Assembly (NCBI GenBank): GCA_002812745.2
Contig: NCSJ02000020.1
Location: 124,001-188,000 of the forward strand
DNA: 64,000 nucleotides
Direction: 5' to 3'
Source of the DNA: Scytalidium lignicola
Taxonomy: Eukaryota; Ascomycota; Leotiomycetes
Position numbers and translations under genes: made by a program. Position 1 is the first letter of the stretch. Each line of letters begins with the position of its first letter. Of the stretch, positions 1-11,097 are shown one piece after another. The notes under the pieces were generated by a model. The model had not been told where the DNA came from. It was given only the letters and a program-made list of their open reading frames with translations, and made no database searches.

Positions 1-1017
1 GATGAATATACGCAGTTGGAGGAGTTGAAAAAGAAAGCTCGGCAAGATGAGGTTAAAGAGGACGAAGATGATGAGGACGGCGAAGGGATGAAGTATGCAG
101 AAGAATCGAATATGGGTAGGCAACAAAGTACGGCCACCAAGCAATTACGAATACGCGAGGATACGGCGAAGTATCTGCTAAACCTGGACCTTGATTCTGC
201 TAAATATGATCCGAAGACAAGATCAATGGTTGACAGCGGAGCAACTGCTGATACTGCTGCTGCCTTAGTAGCAGAGGAGGGATTCATGAGAGCGTCGGGT
301 GACGCCGCGGAGTTTGAGAAAGCACAAAAATATGCTTGGGAGTCGCAAGAAAAGACTGGTAGCACTAAGATACATCTCCAAGCCAATCCTACATCCGGGG
401 AATATTTTCGGAGGAAGGAGAAAGAAGAGGCAGAAGCGAAGAGACAGACACACATGAAAATGCTTATGGAAAAGTATGGCAGTGATATAAACCCAATTGC
501 AGCGACCTTGCGTAGTTCAGAAGTTGTGGAATCGGAGAAATATGTGGAATACGATGAATCCGGCTTTATCAAAGGTGTTCCAAAGGCGGTAGCAAAGTCA
601 AAATACCAAGAGGATGTATTGCTCAACAATCACACATCTATCTGGGGCAGCTGGTGGTCCGATTTTAAATGGGGCTATGCGTGTTGTCATTCTTTGGTTA
701 AGAACAGCTACTGTACAGGTGAAGCAGGGAAAAGCGCCTTCGAAGAAGCTAACCTTCTACGAAATGGCACGGCATTAGAGGAGGAAGAGTCAGCACCACC
801 TAAGAAGATTGACTGGCCTACGGCAGAAACAGACGCAACAGAAAGAAATGGGACTTCAAAAGAACCAAAAGAACCAAAAGAACCATTGAAGAAAAGAACA
901 ATTGAAGAAATGAAAGGTGGAGTATCGGAGGAAGACATGGACGAGTATAGAAGGAAGAGAACCGCAGCTAATGACCCTATGGCTGCGCTTCTTGGGAAGG
1001 ATGAGTTGATATCATAA
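1..1017 (+). CDS. SLU7: Pre-mRNA-splicing factor SLU7, C-terminal part (5' end outside window)
   Basis: The reading frame is open from base 1 to a TAA at 1015-1017 and gives the last 338 residues. The stretch with [17 protein letters not shown] followed by YDPKTRSM, the W-rich segment with KWGYACCHS and the motif [10 protein letters not shown] are diagnostic of SLU7. In this family SLU7 acts in the second catalytic step of splicing, helping to select the 3' splice site together with Prp18. The CCHC zinc knuckle lies upstream and is not in the window. The visible part is acidic and lysine-rich near its start (about residues 8-30) and ends in a low-complexity lysine/glutamate tail. I see no intron in this part. 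The gene converges on RPS9, with 265 bases between the two stops. Confidence 0.95.
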   Translation, partial: DEYTQLEELKKKARQDEVKEDEDDEDGEGMKYAEESNMGRQQSTATKQLRIREDTAKYLLNLDLDSAKYDPKTRSMVDSGATADTAAALVAEEGFMRASGDAAEFEKAQKYAWESQEKTGSTKIHLQANPTSGEYFRRKEKEEAEAKRQTHMKMLMEKYGSDINPIAATLRSSEVVESEKYVEYDESGFIKGVPKAVAKSKYQEDVLLNNHTSIWGSWWSDFKWGYACCHSLVKNSYCTGEAGKSAFEEANLLRNGTALEEEESAPPKKIDWPTAETDATERNGTSKEPKEPKEPLKKRTIEEMKGGVSEEDMDEYRRKRTAANDPMAALLGKDELIS

Positions 1018-1282
1018 TCACCTAGGCATTAGGACAATATTCTGCATTTATTGGAGTTTGGGGACAATCGCATGGCTAATGGCGTCAAGGATAGCAAAAC
1101 ACTGTCAGGAGCAATAAGCTCTTTGTAGTTCTTAGTTAATTTATGTCATATTTTATAATTCCGGAGAACTTGGTTGTATTTCGTGAACCCTGGAGCAAAC
1201 TTTTATGCTCAAAAGGACATTTTCAACACCATAAGATACATGCACGCCAGAGTGAACCCATACCAGTAAACCGCTAGTGCAT

Positions 1283-2077
1283 CTATTCATCATCCTCTTC
1301 TTCCTCCTCGTCATCCTTCTTCTCAGCCGCCTTGGCCTTCTTTCTCCGGACACGACCTGGTCGTCCACCACCAAATGGTGAGCTCAATGCAAAATCAATG
1401 TGCTTTTGGGAATCAAGACGGACAACGAAGGATGGGACGTTGACGATTTGCTTGCCAACACGGATGTGTCTTTGACGGATCAGGACTCGGGCATGGTGGA
1501 TAGACTTGGCAAGACCAAGCTTGTAAACGCAAGTCTGCAGACGGCGCTCCAAGAAATCTTCAATCTTCAAAGCCAACACGTAATCGAGCTTCATGCGGGA
1601 TTCGTCGAGAACACCAACACGGACGAGACGGCGAATGAGCGCATTACCTTCGAAAAGTCTCTTTGGGTCCTTCTCGTCGAGAGTGAGCAGTTGACTGTAG
1701 TGCATGAGTATTGTGCTAATTAAAATATGGCCGCTTTCTCATCTTACCGGGCAGCACGACGAATCTTAGAGAGGGTAAGTTGGACACGCCAGACCTCACG
1801 CTTGTTGCGGAGACCGTATTCACCAACAAGCTTCAACTCGGAGTCCCTGTATAGGGGTCAGTGACATGAACAGAGACAAGCTCATGAGCATTGGTCAGGT
1901 GGGGGTATCATACAGACGAGCACTTTCGAAGGCTGATATAAGTTAGCTTATCTGAAGTCTTGCGAGAAAATGTTCAAGGCACCCTTATTGAGAAGGCGCA
2001 AGAAGGGTTTCGGAGATCGGGAAATACTTACGACGACGAGGAACCTTCGCGACCTTGGAGTAGGATCGTGGCGCCAT
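1283..2077 (-). CDS. RPS9: 40S ribosomal protein S9 (uS4 family), 4 exons
   Basis: Exons on the minus strand are 2077-2032, 1932-1914, 1846-1748 and 1694-1283. All introns begin GT and end AG, and the phases join exactly to give 191 residues, the usual size. The N-terminus starts [15 protein letters not shown]. The S4 RNA-binding core includes [27 protein letters not shown] and [19 protein letters not shown]. The C-terminus is a basic then acidic tail ([11 protein letters not shown], then aspartate and glutamate). uS4 is a primary rRNA-binding protein of the small subunit and affects decoding accuracy. Exon 2 is only 19 bases. The gene is divergent from RPL21. Confidence 0.97.
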
Positions 2078-2351
2078 GATTGCAGTTCTCGAGTCGACTA
2101 CGAGAAGTTGGCGGAAATGTTGGCGTTGAGGTCGAGAATTGAAGAAGTTGTGAGGTTTTGCCGATAAAGTTAGCGCCCGCAGAAAACCAATTAGGAAAAC
2201 CTAGGGTCGGTGCCCTCGCTGCCAGAAACGCAGTGTGGAAGATTAAGCGAGATCAATTTGAAGGTCGCGCAAAAGACACAAGTCCAAAGCGACGACAACC
2301 TCGAAATATCCAACGACAACCTCCTCGACCCCCCCATACACCTAATTCAAG
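2078..2351. promoter_or_regulatory. Shared divergent promoter of RPS9 and RPL21
   Basis: The two ribosomal protein start codons lie 274 bases apart on opposite strands, so this interval must hold both promoters and both 5' leaders. It contains an AAACCTAGGG stretch near 2197 that resembles a telobox-like ribosomal-protein element, but the match is imperfect. The RPL21 side is C-rich just before its ATG. No TATA box is obvious. Confidence 0.6.
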
Positions 2352-2991
2352 ATGGGTCACCCAGCTGGTCTCCGCGCAGGCACGAGATATGCATTCTCAC
2401 GGGATTTCCGTAAGAAGGGTATGATCAAGTTGTCTACCTATCTACGTCAATACAAGTGAGATGGTCTGGACCATGATGTGGAATTGAACATATTCTAACA
2501 TTGATTTAGGGTTGGAGACATCGTTGATATCAAAGCAAACGGTGCTGTACAAAAGGGGTCAGTTTCAATTCCGGACAACCGATGAAGCAGATGGAAGAAT
2601 TAAATGGCCTTTCAATGGTCAAGCATGGCAAAGTATATGTTAAGCTGACTTTTTGCGCAGTATGCCACACAAGGTCTACCATGGCAAGACTGGAGTTGTA
2701 TACAACGTTACCAAATCTGCTGTCGGCGTGATTATCTACAAGAAGGTCAAGCACCGGTACATCGAGAAGCGCGTTAACCTCCGAATTGAGCACGTTTCCC
2801 TATCACGATCGAGAGAAGAGTTCGTCCGCCGAGTCAAGGATAACGCAGAGAAGAAGAGGAAAGCAAAGACAGATGGCACCAATGTTCACTTGAAGAGACA
2901 ACCAGCGATGCCACGGGAGGCGGTAACCGTTTCGATGAAGGAAAACCTGCCAGAGACTGTCGTTCCAGTCGCATACGAGACAACTATCTAA
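2352..2991 (+). CDS. RPL21: 60S ribosomal protein L21 (eL21 family), 3 exons
   Basis: Exons are 2352-2455, 2510-2557 and 2661-2991, giving 160 residues, which is the family length. The start MGHPAGLRAGTRYAFSRDF is typical. The middle has VGDIVDIKANGAVQKGMPHK and YHGKTGVVYNVTKSAVGV, and the end is PVAYETTI. eL21 is a structural protein of the large subunit next to the 5S rRNA. Both introns are GT-AG and phase-consistent: AA|G joins K to VGD, and GG|T joins G to MPHK. The gene pairs head to head with RPS9, a co-regulated arrangement. Confidence 0.97.
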
Positions 2992-5900
2992 GTAAGCTTC
3001 GGGGCGTGGGTTTTGCTTTGGGTTTTTTATGTGCGGGTGATCACATTGGGTCAAGAGGGCATTAGCGTTTTATGCTACATATAAAATATGTGCGATACCT
3101 CAAGAAATGAGAAGTGAAGTTCGCCATATCTTGCGTGTGCCTGTATGAAGGTGATGGACCGAATGCGGTATTCGAAGTGATAAAAAGTATAGGTCCCGGC
3201 AATTGGGTTTGCTGTTGAATCTCGTGAATATTCTCAAAATTTTCTCATCTTGTCATCTGATTCATTCCGGAACCGTATTTGTCACGCTTAAGCAGAAGAT
3301 TTCCCACTTCTCTTCAGGCCCTCACAAGTGTTCCTAGACAAATATGCACCATGGTGGGTGTCAATGACTTCGAATTGATCAACCTATCTCGAAGTCAAAC
3401 TCACTATGCTTACAAGACTTGCATTAATAATGTAATCCTTTTTTCCGGAGGTATAATTACTTTTCTGGCCCTTCTTGAAGAACAAGTTAGAATTTGTATT
3501 TCTAGTCCGGGATAGACTAATCCCTGATGAGTAATATCGGAACTATGGATCTCTAACTTAAGCTCTTAAAAGACTTAAATGGTTGTGCAATATGTAAATT
3601 ATTTCTCAGCATCAACTTCCACACCAGTTGCTAGCATATTTGGGGCCTTGGCTAGAATGATTGGCCTTGAGAAACACTGAATAATCGTCGATCTTAATTC
3701 ACTTTGTTTGGGCCAACTACCTCGGCCACTTAATCAGGGATCAAAAGTTTGAGACAACTTTCAGAATCTTTGCAAAAATGGCGAAAACTCTCCATTTTTC
3801 AAAACTTATGAACATTAGAAGCTAATAAATAAACAAGATATATAATTATAATAACGGGTAATGTTATTTTATTAGTTTTAGGTTAAATAATAAAGTAAGA
3901 ATATTTAAAGTGTAAAAGAATTTGCCCATTGATTTCCAAATTCTTGGCTTTAAACTTGAATATCCTTTATAGTTATAAAACAAGTACGAGAATTCCACTT
4001 AAGTATTATTCTCTTTGATAAGATCTCTAACTTTACGAACTTACATAATTTTAGTAAGTTTATTTGATTTTTGAGTGAACTTTTTAGCTATTAGTTTATG
4101 TCAGTGGAAGCGACCACCGAGTCGTGCGAGTGTAGTAAGTGAATTATTAAGTGTGAAAAGAGTGCAAGCAGTTTTCTTTTCAATTTGCACACAGACTTGG
4201 TAGATCAAATTAACAAGCTAATTGAGTAATCCAAGATGACATACCGGCTTGAATAACTGGAGAGGAATCGATGATATTTGCAAGGGGTTGATGATATTTG
4301 CAGTTCATCGATCTGGCAAGGCTGTCCGTTTGAAGTAATTTATTGGATAGAGGTGTTTATCGAGAGTGTGTATAGGCATAACATAATTGTTACTGATAAA
4401 ACCTTGGATCAACGCAGGAAAGAATTTGCGTGTGGGTAGTTAGATGAATGAATTTATTCTAAAATGCAATGGAATACGGAATTTCCTAGCCATAGTCTCC
4501 TGTAACAAAGTTTACCCTGAGATTGAGTCAGCTTCTCGCTCTGGGCTAAAACAGCTATATAAGGAGGCTGATTGGTTGGAAAGTTAAGGTTATGATGCTA
4601 ATGCAGGAACCTTGACGAGGGGCGCTTAGGCACGTTGACCTTGATTCCTTCATGCTAGAGAATACTACGCCACGGATATGTAAGCCTCTGGTGAAAGAGA
4701 AGAGCCTTAAGGCTTTGCAGTTTGTATTAACCAGATTCTAGATTCTTATTCAGTATCACAAGGCATCCGCACAGCATTGAGAGCTGCAGTAGTATACGTG
4801 ACCTTCTCTGACCATCTTAATCGTCATGTAGTACTACTAACTATCCACCGCTACGGAGGTACTTAGGCATTACGTCTTCCTAGTAGCGAAAGGATGTTTC
4901 GTTCATCCCAACATTACGAGTTTCTGGTCACGTTTCCCTCCTTACCGTGCTTACCCAACCGAGAGGACATGCTGTTTTTGTTGTGTTTCCAATGTTGTCT
5001 CCTCATCCACTCAATACCTTTGTCATATTTGAGTAATGTCTTAGCCCACTCGGGCATCTCCTTCGAAGCCTGCGCCTTCTCCTTACGCTTTATCTACTTC
5101 CCGTATCCTATGTCGTATTCTCTAACATATTCAAGTAAGAATATAAGTTTAAAAGAGACGAAGAGAACTTAGGACAACATACCAGGAAATAATTCCACTG
5201 GTCATTATCTAACCACTGCTCATATCCGGTAGCGTTGGAAATAGCTGTCCGAAATGAGGTAGTTGAAGAACGCTTAGGATCTATGATAAGATCTGCAGTA
5301 ACCTGCGAGCTTAGGCTTTCTTCCGCCATTTTTCATTAATGTCGTCGTGTCGTGAAGAATCTTTGCTCATGCATGCGGTCGTAAAGCGGGGTAAGGTTAA
5401 AACAACGAGTGAGATCTGCAACATGGGTCCCCTAGAATTTCCTCAATCTAGGGGAAATCAAAGAGTTGTAGGACATTGTAGATGTCGCGAATGTTTATAC
5501 CAAGTAGTAATATGAGAGCATGTGTAGCTCGCTAGAGACAGTGGCGGGGGCTTGAGTTTGACTGGGCAGAAGATTCTGACGAATTGTATTTCGAGATGGG
5601 GCGCTGGCTGATGTTTGAAACTAGAAGCGTCGCAAATTACCATAAACGTTCATTCTGGAATTCAATGATTCCAAAGGTCAGATTCAGATGATTCCAAAGA
5701 GTTGCTTCGGATGATTCCAAAAGCTATTTCCCTAACTCCTTCTATGGGTGAAAGGCGCGAGTTTAGACTCCTATGGGAACACGGCAGGTAATAGGGGAAT
5801 CTCATGAATTGAATCTTAATTATAAGTATCCAGCATCTGCATCAATAATGATGGCTCTCATTAACAGCAGGCTGATAAATTCTTTTCTATTCTACTTTCT

Positions 5901-6020
5901 TTATCTTTCAAAGGAGCAGGTTTCTCCTCATTATTTTCGTTTTTCAATTACTTCTTATACAATACAGCCTTTAGTTCTATAAAGTGCAGACCGAGAGTTT
6001 GTCCGCAAGGAATAATCAAG
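2992..6020. other. 3-kb AT-rich interval without a supported gene
   Basis: About 3770-4090 is strongly AT-rich and holds a small inverted repeat (AAAAATGG ... CCATTTTT, about 3774-3799). At 4100 there is a CAGTGGAAGCGA sequence that recurs at 38237, where it precedes transposase-like coding sequence. A TATATAAGG box near 4557 and a segment around 4740-4770 containing GTATCACAAGG look like pieces of a retrotransposon LTR, but I cannot find a second LTR. On the minus strand, 5329 down to about 4890 reads as two protein-like segments with a plausible intron between them and one in-frame stop (see findings). The rest shows nothing recognisable. Confidence 0.5.
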
Positions 6021-7484
6021 ATGGTTTATCTATGGTCAAAATTGGCGCTCCTTGCCCTCATCACGCGCATTTCCGCTGCTCCAATCTCTATACCTCTTGG
6101 AAAGACAGGTCAATCGTTAACCATCAACGATAATGGCGAGCTATCGATCGCAGGCCGAACCATCAATATTGCTGAGATAATTCGCACAGAGACAAGTTGT
6201 TCTAGTAGTAGCCACAGAGGAGGTCATCATAGAGGCGGTGGCAAAAATAGTACTTCAACAGCAAATGGACCGAAGGCTGTATACTTCATAACAAATGCAG
6301 CAAACAATTCAATTGTGGCTTTGAAAGTCAACGATGATGGTACCCTATCGAATGGCTCTATGACATCAACGGGAGGTGTCGGTCTGAGTGGCCTTGATGC
6401 TACGGGGGGACCGGCTGCTCCAGATTCTCTCTTCAGCCAAGGATCGATCAAAGTTGCGGGCAATGTAAGTAATCATCTTGTCTAGTTATCTTCTTTTCAC
6501 CTAACCGTTTAGAACTTGGTTGCTGTTAACCCTGGCTCCAACACAATCTCAATGTTCTCAATTGATCCAAATGACGCTACACGCCTTACAATGGTTGGCA
6601 AACCGGCCAACTCTTTAGGAGAATTTCCCATCAGCGTAACTCTTTCAACCAAGCTCAATCAAGCCTGTGTTGCAAATTCAGGTGCCAAGGCTGGAGTTGC
6701 TTGTTTCTCCATGTCTGCAACAGAAGGATTAACGCCGCTCGATACATCTCTTCGAGCATTCAACATCAACCAAACAACTCCTCCAGTGGGTCCCACGAAC
6801 ACTGTTTCTCAGGTCTTCTTCAACTCAGATTCCACGGCCCTCCTGACTACCGTAAAAGGAGACCCAACAGTCAACAACACTGGCTTCCTCTCCATTTTCC
6901 CAGTCGCCAACGGCAAGGTCTCAACTCAAGATATTCGAAGTTCCCCAGCCGGCACAGCCGTCCTTTTCGGAACCGCTCTCCTTCCAAATACAAACAACAT
7001 TTTCGTGACTGATGCCTCATTCGGCAGCGCCACGCTAGCCATCTCAAACAACGGCATCGCCAGCGTAGCTGCGCAGACGAAGATCGCAGATCAAGCTGCT
7101 ACTTGCTGGGCTGCCTTCTCTGACGTGACCAACTCCGCCTTCGTCACGGACGTTGCCGTTAACCATCTAGTCGAAGTCGATACGACGAGCGGTGCTTTGA
7201 TCAAGGAGACGAATCTCACGAATGGTAACCCTGGCATGATCGACTTGGTATCTGCAGGGAACTTTATCTATGCCTTGAGTCCTGGAAACGCCACTACTAA
7301 AGCCACTGTTACAGTTTTTGATGTCAGTGGTGGTCAAGGAAGTAGGTTTACCCTCCGTCTGAAATCAATTTGACCATTATGAGATAAGTTGCTAATTCTT
7401 CCTTTCTTTCTAGGTGCGAGACAGATTCAGAACTTTATCGTTGAGGGAGTACCGGATAGTGCACAGGGCATGGCATTTGTTTGA
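6021..7484 (+). CDS. Secreted lactonase-like beta-propeller protein (3-carboxymuconate cyclase-like), 3 exons
   Basis: Exons are 6021-6464, 6513-7341 and 7414-7484, giving 447 residues. The N-terminus MVYLWSKLALLALITRISA is a signal peptide, with likely cleavage before API. A short His/Gly/Ser-rich linker (about residues 57-75) leads into repeated blade-like segments such as AVYFITNAANNSIVALKV and NLVAVNPGSNTISMFSI. This matches the seven-bladed lactonase / 3-carboxymuconate cyclase-like family, whose fungal members are often secreted glycoproteins. Several N-x-S/T sites are present. An enzymatic activity has rarely been shown for such homologues, so I infer fold and secretion rather than a reaction. 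It converges on the TauD-type gene, 300 bases away. Confidence 0.85.
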
Positions 7485-7784
7485 AGTGATTTATTATGAA
7501 ACTTATTTTTTCTTCTTTTCTTCTGTAAATAAAGAGAACGGGGGGCGCGGGCTGGGGAAGCCGTGCTACCATTGGTATCTGGACTTTTCGGTATAGACTC
7601 GATAGGGGCTACGCTAACCAAAGCATTAAGAAATTCCAGGGATCTTATTTAGAGTTTGGGAAATTCACCATAAGAGGGAGGGGCCATTCACTTAAGAACA
7701 GGTACTGTACATATCACAATGCATAAGTCAGGTGGTAGTAGTAGGTTTTAGATAGAAAACTCTTTATTTTTTTAATATCTAAAT

Positions 7785-9023
7785 CTATGCATTCTGCGCC
7801 GCAGCAAGCGCCTCCTGCCGGCTAGTGCTCGAAGGATCAAAGTATGGACGCTCACCCAAGCTCACGGCTCTCTGTCCCGTCCGCTCGCCGAGACCTTGAT
7901 CAAGATAGTCTGGGGTAGCAGCATGGTACACGCTTCTGTTATCCCAAATAGCGAGATCATTTTCATTTTGCCATCTGTGTCTGACCTGTAGATCGTGATT
8001 ATCAACGATTAAGCGGACAAACCAGTCGAGGAGCGACCGAGATTCTTGCTCAGCAAGACCATTGATGTATTGCACGTGGTGACCAACGGCGAAAACGCTC
8101 TTCCAGCCTGTGACGGGGTTGGTACGAATAACTGGGTGGACGGCTTCGAGCACTTCGCCCACGTTTTCAGGGGCTCCTCGTTCGCCGGAGTAAATTTTGA
8201 AGCCGTTTCTCTCTGCGGCCTCGTTGAATTTTGGCTGAGCATAAGTAGCAGTCAAAGTGTCGAGGAATTTCTGGTAAGGTGCTGAGATACGGTCGTAGAG
8301 CTCGTAGCCAGATGCCCAGAGGGTGTCACCACCAGTCTTTGGTAGCTGAGTTAAGCGAAGCAGGGCATAATCACTGGGAATAGGCTCGAATGTGATGTCA
8401 GAGTGCCATTGTTCCTTGCCGTTCTGCTTCTTCTCTTGCTGTTTCCAAATACCGCCTCGGTAGATCTTCTTTGCTTGTTCGGAGCTGATGACGCTAATCT
8501 CGTCATCCTTACCTCCGAGTTCTCTACTGGAGTTGGAGACGGGGTGAATATGTAGTTTGGAAGTTTTAGGCTTGCCAGAGAGCTCTCCTAATCGCTGGAC
8601 GAGCTCCTTCTGGAGCTCATTGGTAACCTCATCTTGCTTTCGGAAGAAGACAACACCACGTTGAGAAACTTGGAATAAGAAGTTAGCAAACCAATGCGAT
8701 CGGGGTATTCTCGGCATTCTTTTCTTACTAGTAATGGCTAGATCTCGGAGGAGCTCATCAGAATTTGGAGCCCTTAACCATTTTGCAAGGTTGACACCAA
8801 CGAATTCACGGCCAATGACTGGGGTAACATCGAAATGCTCGAACTGGTCCAAAGCACCGCCCAGTTTCAGAGGTTCCTTGTGTTGGGTTAGGAGCTGCGG
8901 TGGTGGTTGGACAGCTGGAGCTTCCGTCTGTGGAGCTTTTGGTTGTTCCGTCGTGAGGGCAGCAAGCTTTTGCTGGATGTGTTCAGTCGTCTGAGAGACG
9001 GTTTCCTCGACAGAAGGAGCCAT
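7785..9023 (-). CDS. TauD/TfdA-type 2-oxoglutarate-dependent dioxygenase, 2 exons
   Basis: Exons are 9023-8729 and 8668-7785, giving 392 residues. The 60-base interval 8669-8728 can be read through in frame. However, it has a GTAAGA donor, a GCTAAC branch site and a CAAG acceptor, and removing it restores the conserved DLAITISQRGVVFFR, so it is an intron. The Fe(II) ligands are in QWHSDITFEP and NRSVYHAATPDY, and the 2-oxoglutarate-binding arginine is in GQRAVSLGERP. In fungi this family includes sulfonate/taurine dioxygenases (yeast JLP1) used for sulfur scavenging. The exact substrate cannot be read from the sequence. The first 60 residues are a Q/P-rich extension. Confidence 0.9.
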   Translation of the reverse strand: MAPSVEETVSQTTEHIQQKLAALTTEQPKAPQTEAPAVQPPPQLLTQHKEPLKLGGALDQFEHFDVTPVIGREFVGVNLAKWLRAPNSDELLRDLAITSKKRMPRIPRSHWFANFLFQVSQRGVVFFRKQDEVTNELQKELVQRLGELSGKPKTSKLHIHPVSNSSRELGGKDDEISVISSEQAKKIYRGGIWKQQEKKQNGKEQWHSDITFEPIPSDYALLRLTQLPKTGGDTLWASGYELYDRISAPYQKFLDTLTATYAQPKFNEAAERNGFKIYSGERGAPENVGEVLEAVHPVIRTNPVTGWKSVFAVGHHVQYINGLAEQESRSLLDWFVRLIVDNHDLQVRHRWQNENDLAIWDNRSVYHAATPDYLDQGLGERTGQRAVSLGERPYFDPSSTSRQEALAAAQNA

Positions 9024-11097
9024 ATTTACAGAAAGTCTGGGTATATGTGCTAGGCAGTAGTATCTTGGGCGATTGGATTGCTTCTACTAGAAGAATGTAA
9101 CATGCAAATAGTTGGAAGAAAATCAAGATGATATATGACAAGAGAATCAAAGGTAATGAAGAAAATTCCTACCTTCTGCTTAGATTTTGGAGAATCTAGA
9201 CAGGAGATTGTATCAGAACCTTCATCTATGACACCATCTGGAGGTTAAGAAGAAGAGATGCCGTCTTTTCCATGGTACTTCCCCATTCCTGCAGGTCGTC
9301 AACTGGAGGAATGCTATAGCTACAATATCTGCCATTGTAGGCCACTTTAGTGCATGCCATATGCACTGGACACAAGTGACATGCAGTGGCAGTGCCAAGC
9401 CTCTGAATACCAATCCCAAGCAAATACGGTCTTTGCCCAGCGGATAAGCAGCTGCAACGGAGAGTATCAGAATGGGCGAGAGAGGAACCAGGCTGGATCT
9501 TTAGGAACCCCCATCAAGTTGTCACCCAGCGCGGGATACCACCTGCAAAAGGAGATGATGACAGAAATCGCATGACTGACGTGCGAGGATGTGCGAGGAT
9601 GTGGAGGAGGGGGAACACTCTCTTGTATTGATGTGCTCTCGCTCTCGTTCTCACCTAATTATTGCCACCAATACCACTGCTGCGATAATAGATGTTCCTC
9701 TTGGTTGATGCGCCCCGCTACCAAGAAAAGGCTCCGGCCATACAACGGGCGTAGATTGTCATTAATTTATTGCTGAGCTGCGCAGTGGCCGATGGCCGTG
9801 TTGGGAGAGTTGGGAGAGTTGCGGGAGTTGGGGGGAGCAATTGGCAGTCGCGATTGCGCAAGAGTGTGCAATAACCAGGTTGCAAGTCGTGATGCCTTCA
9901 AAAGTGTTACACGCATCTTAGATGCACCCCTTTTCTCCGACTACGCGGGGTACCCGATGCGAGATACCGGGCGACGCCTTGCCACTTTGGGCCATTCTAA
10001 GGCAGGCTTGAGTTAACTTACACCCACGTGATTCCATTCTAATTCTAATCCTAGGACCGTCAAGAGTTCAGGTAAGAGTGTCCTGGTTCTGTTTGGTCTT
10101 GTCCTGCCTTCTCTTGCTTTTTTCTTAGCTTTCTTCTGTTTGCTTGGCAGATCATTGTCTCATTGTGGTGGATGATGCGTGTTGCATCAGGGGGTTGCTC
10201 CACGCCCCTAGAAGCATCCAAGCTTGGCTACAAGATGGATTGATGGGTTGGCCTTTTCTTTCTGCTGTACTCCAATACTTTGAGGTCATGACAATGGTGA
10301 CGGGTTGGAAACATACTCCCGCAACATCTGGGACATTCCCAGTTTTCAGAGCTGTCACACCACGGAATTCGATAGCGTTGGATCTCCTGTCTTGCAGACA
10401 CACACCAAGTACCCCCAAGGTGGTACTGTAGTATCTCGGCCGTAGTATGCCCTGCTAGATTATGCTGGCCATGTTTGCCCGCCGGCTATGACGCTCGGTT
10501 TTTTGTTCGCTGCTACATACCTCTTGCTCAAAACTACAGTGCCATACGTACCTCTCTGCTAGACGGCAACGGTGTGTGCAGGGTGGCCAGCGCGGGCAAA
10601 AGAGCAGAGTTAGGGAATAATTTGCAGGTGCCATGTGGATCGATATTACACTCGTGGGCTGCATACAATACAACTCCAACCCTTGAATGGCTGCAATGAG
10701 CAGCGGTGTTGCCATGGACGCGGATCCAGTCCTGTGCCGGGCCTCTTCTTTCCTCCCGGCCTCCCGCAGCAAGGAATCTGATCGCTCTGAAGCCAAGTGA
10801 TCCCAGAGACGGGAGATTTACTTATGTTGTGGCGAGCCCGTGTTGATGAAATCTAAGCCGAGGATCACGAATCCATCAAGGCCCCTCTCTACAACCGACG
10901 TCGTCTGGTTGGATTGCTATTGCTCCCCTTATCTCCACGTTCAGGTACCAAGAGACTAGGTTGAACAACTTTTGTTAGTCTGACTTTTCTCATTATGTAT
11001 ATAAAACTATCTGGCCTGCACCAGGAACGAGTTTTCAACATGACCCTGTTCCTTCAATCTCCATTGCCTATATCCATACAGATCTTGGAACGGCATC
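9024..11097. other. 2-kb intergenic region, divergent promoters, no gene seen
   Basis: This lies between the starts of the dioxygenase (-) and the transporter (+). I see only scattered short ORFs on both strands with no protein-like character, a short direct repeat TTGGGAGAGTTGGGAGAGTT near 9799, a CACGTG E-box near 10026 and a TATA box just before the transporter. Confidence 0.6.
10998..11005 (+). promoter_or_regulatory. TATA box of the MFS transporter gene
   Basis: TATATAAA lies 93 bases upstream of the ATG at 11098, a normal distance for a fungal TATA promoter. A pyrimidine-rich stretch follows. Confidence 0.5.

Noticed and set aside
1400..1723. 107-codon plus-strand frame
   Set aside because: Antisense shadow of RPS9 exon 4.
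8669..8728. 20-residue in-frame insertion in the TauD-type dioxygenase
   Set aside because: Has donor, branch site and acceptor, and its removal restores a conserved strand; it is an intron.
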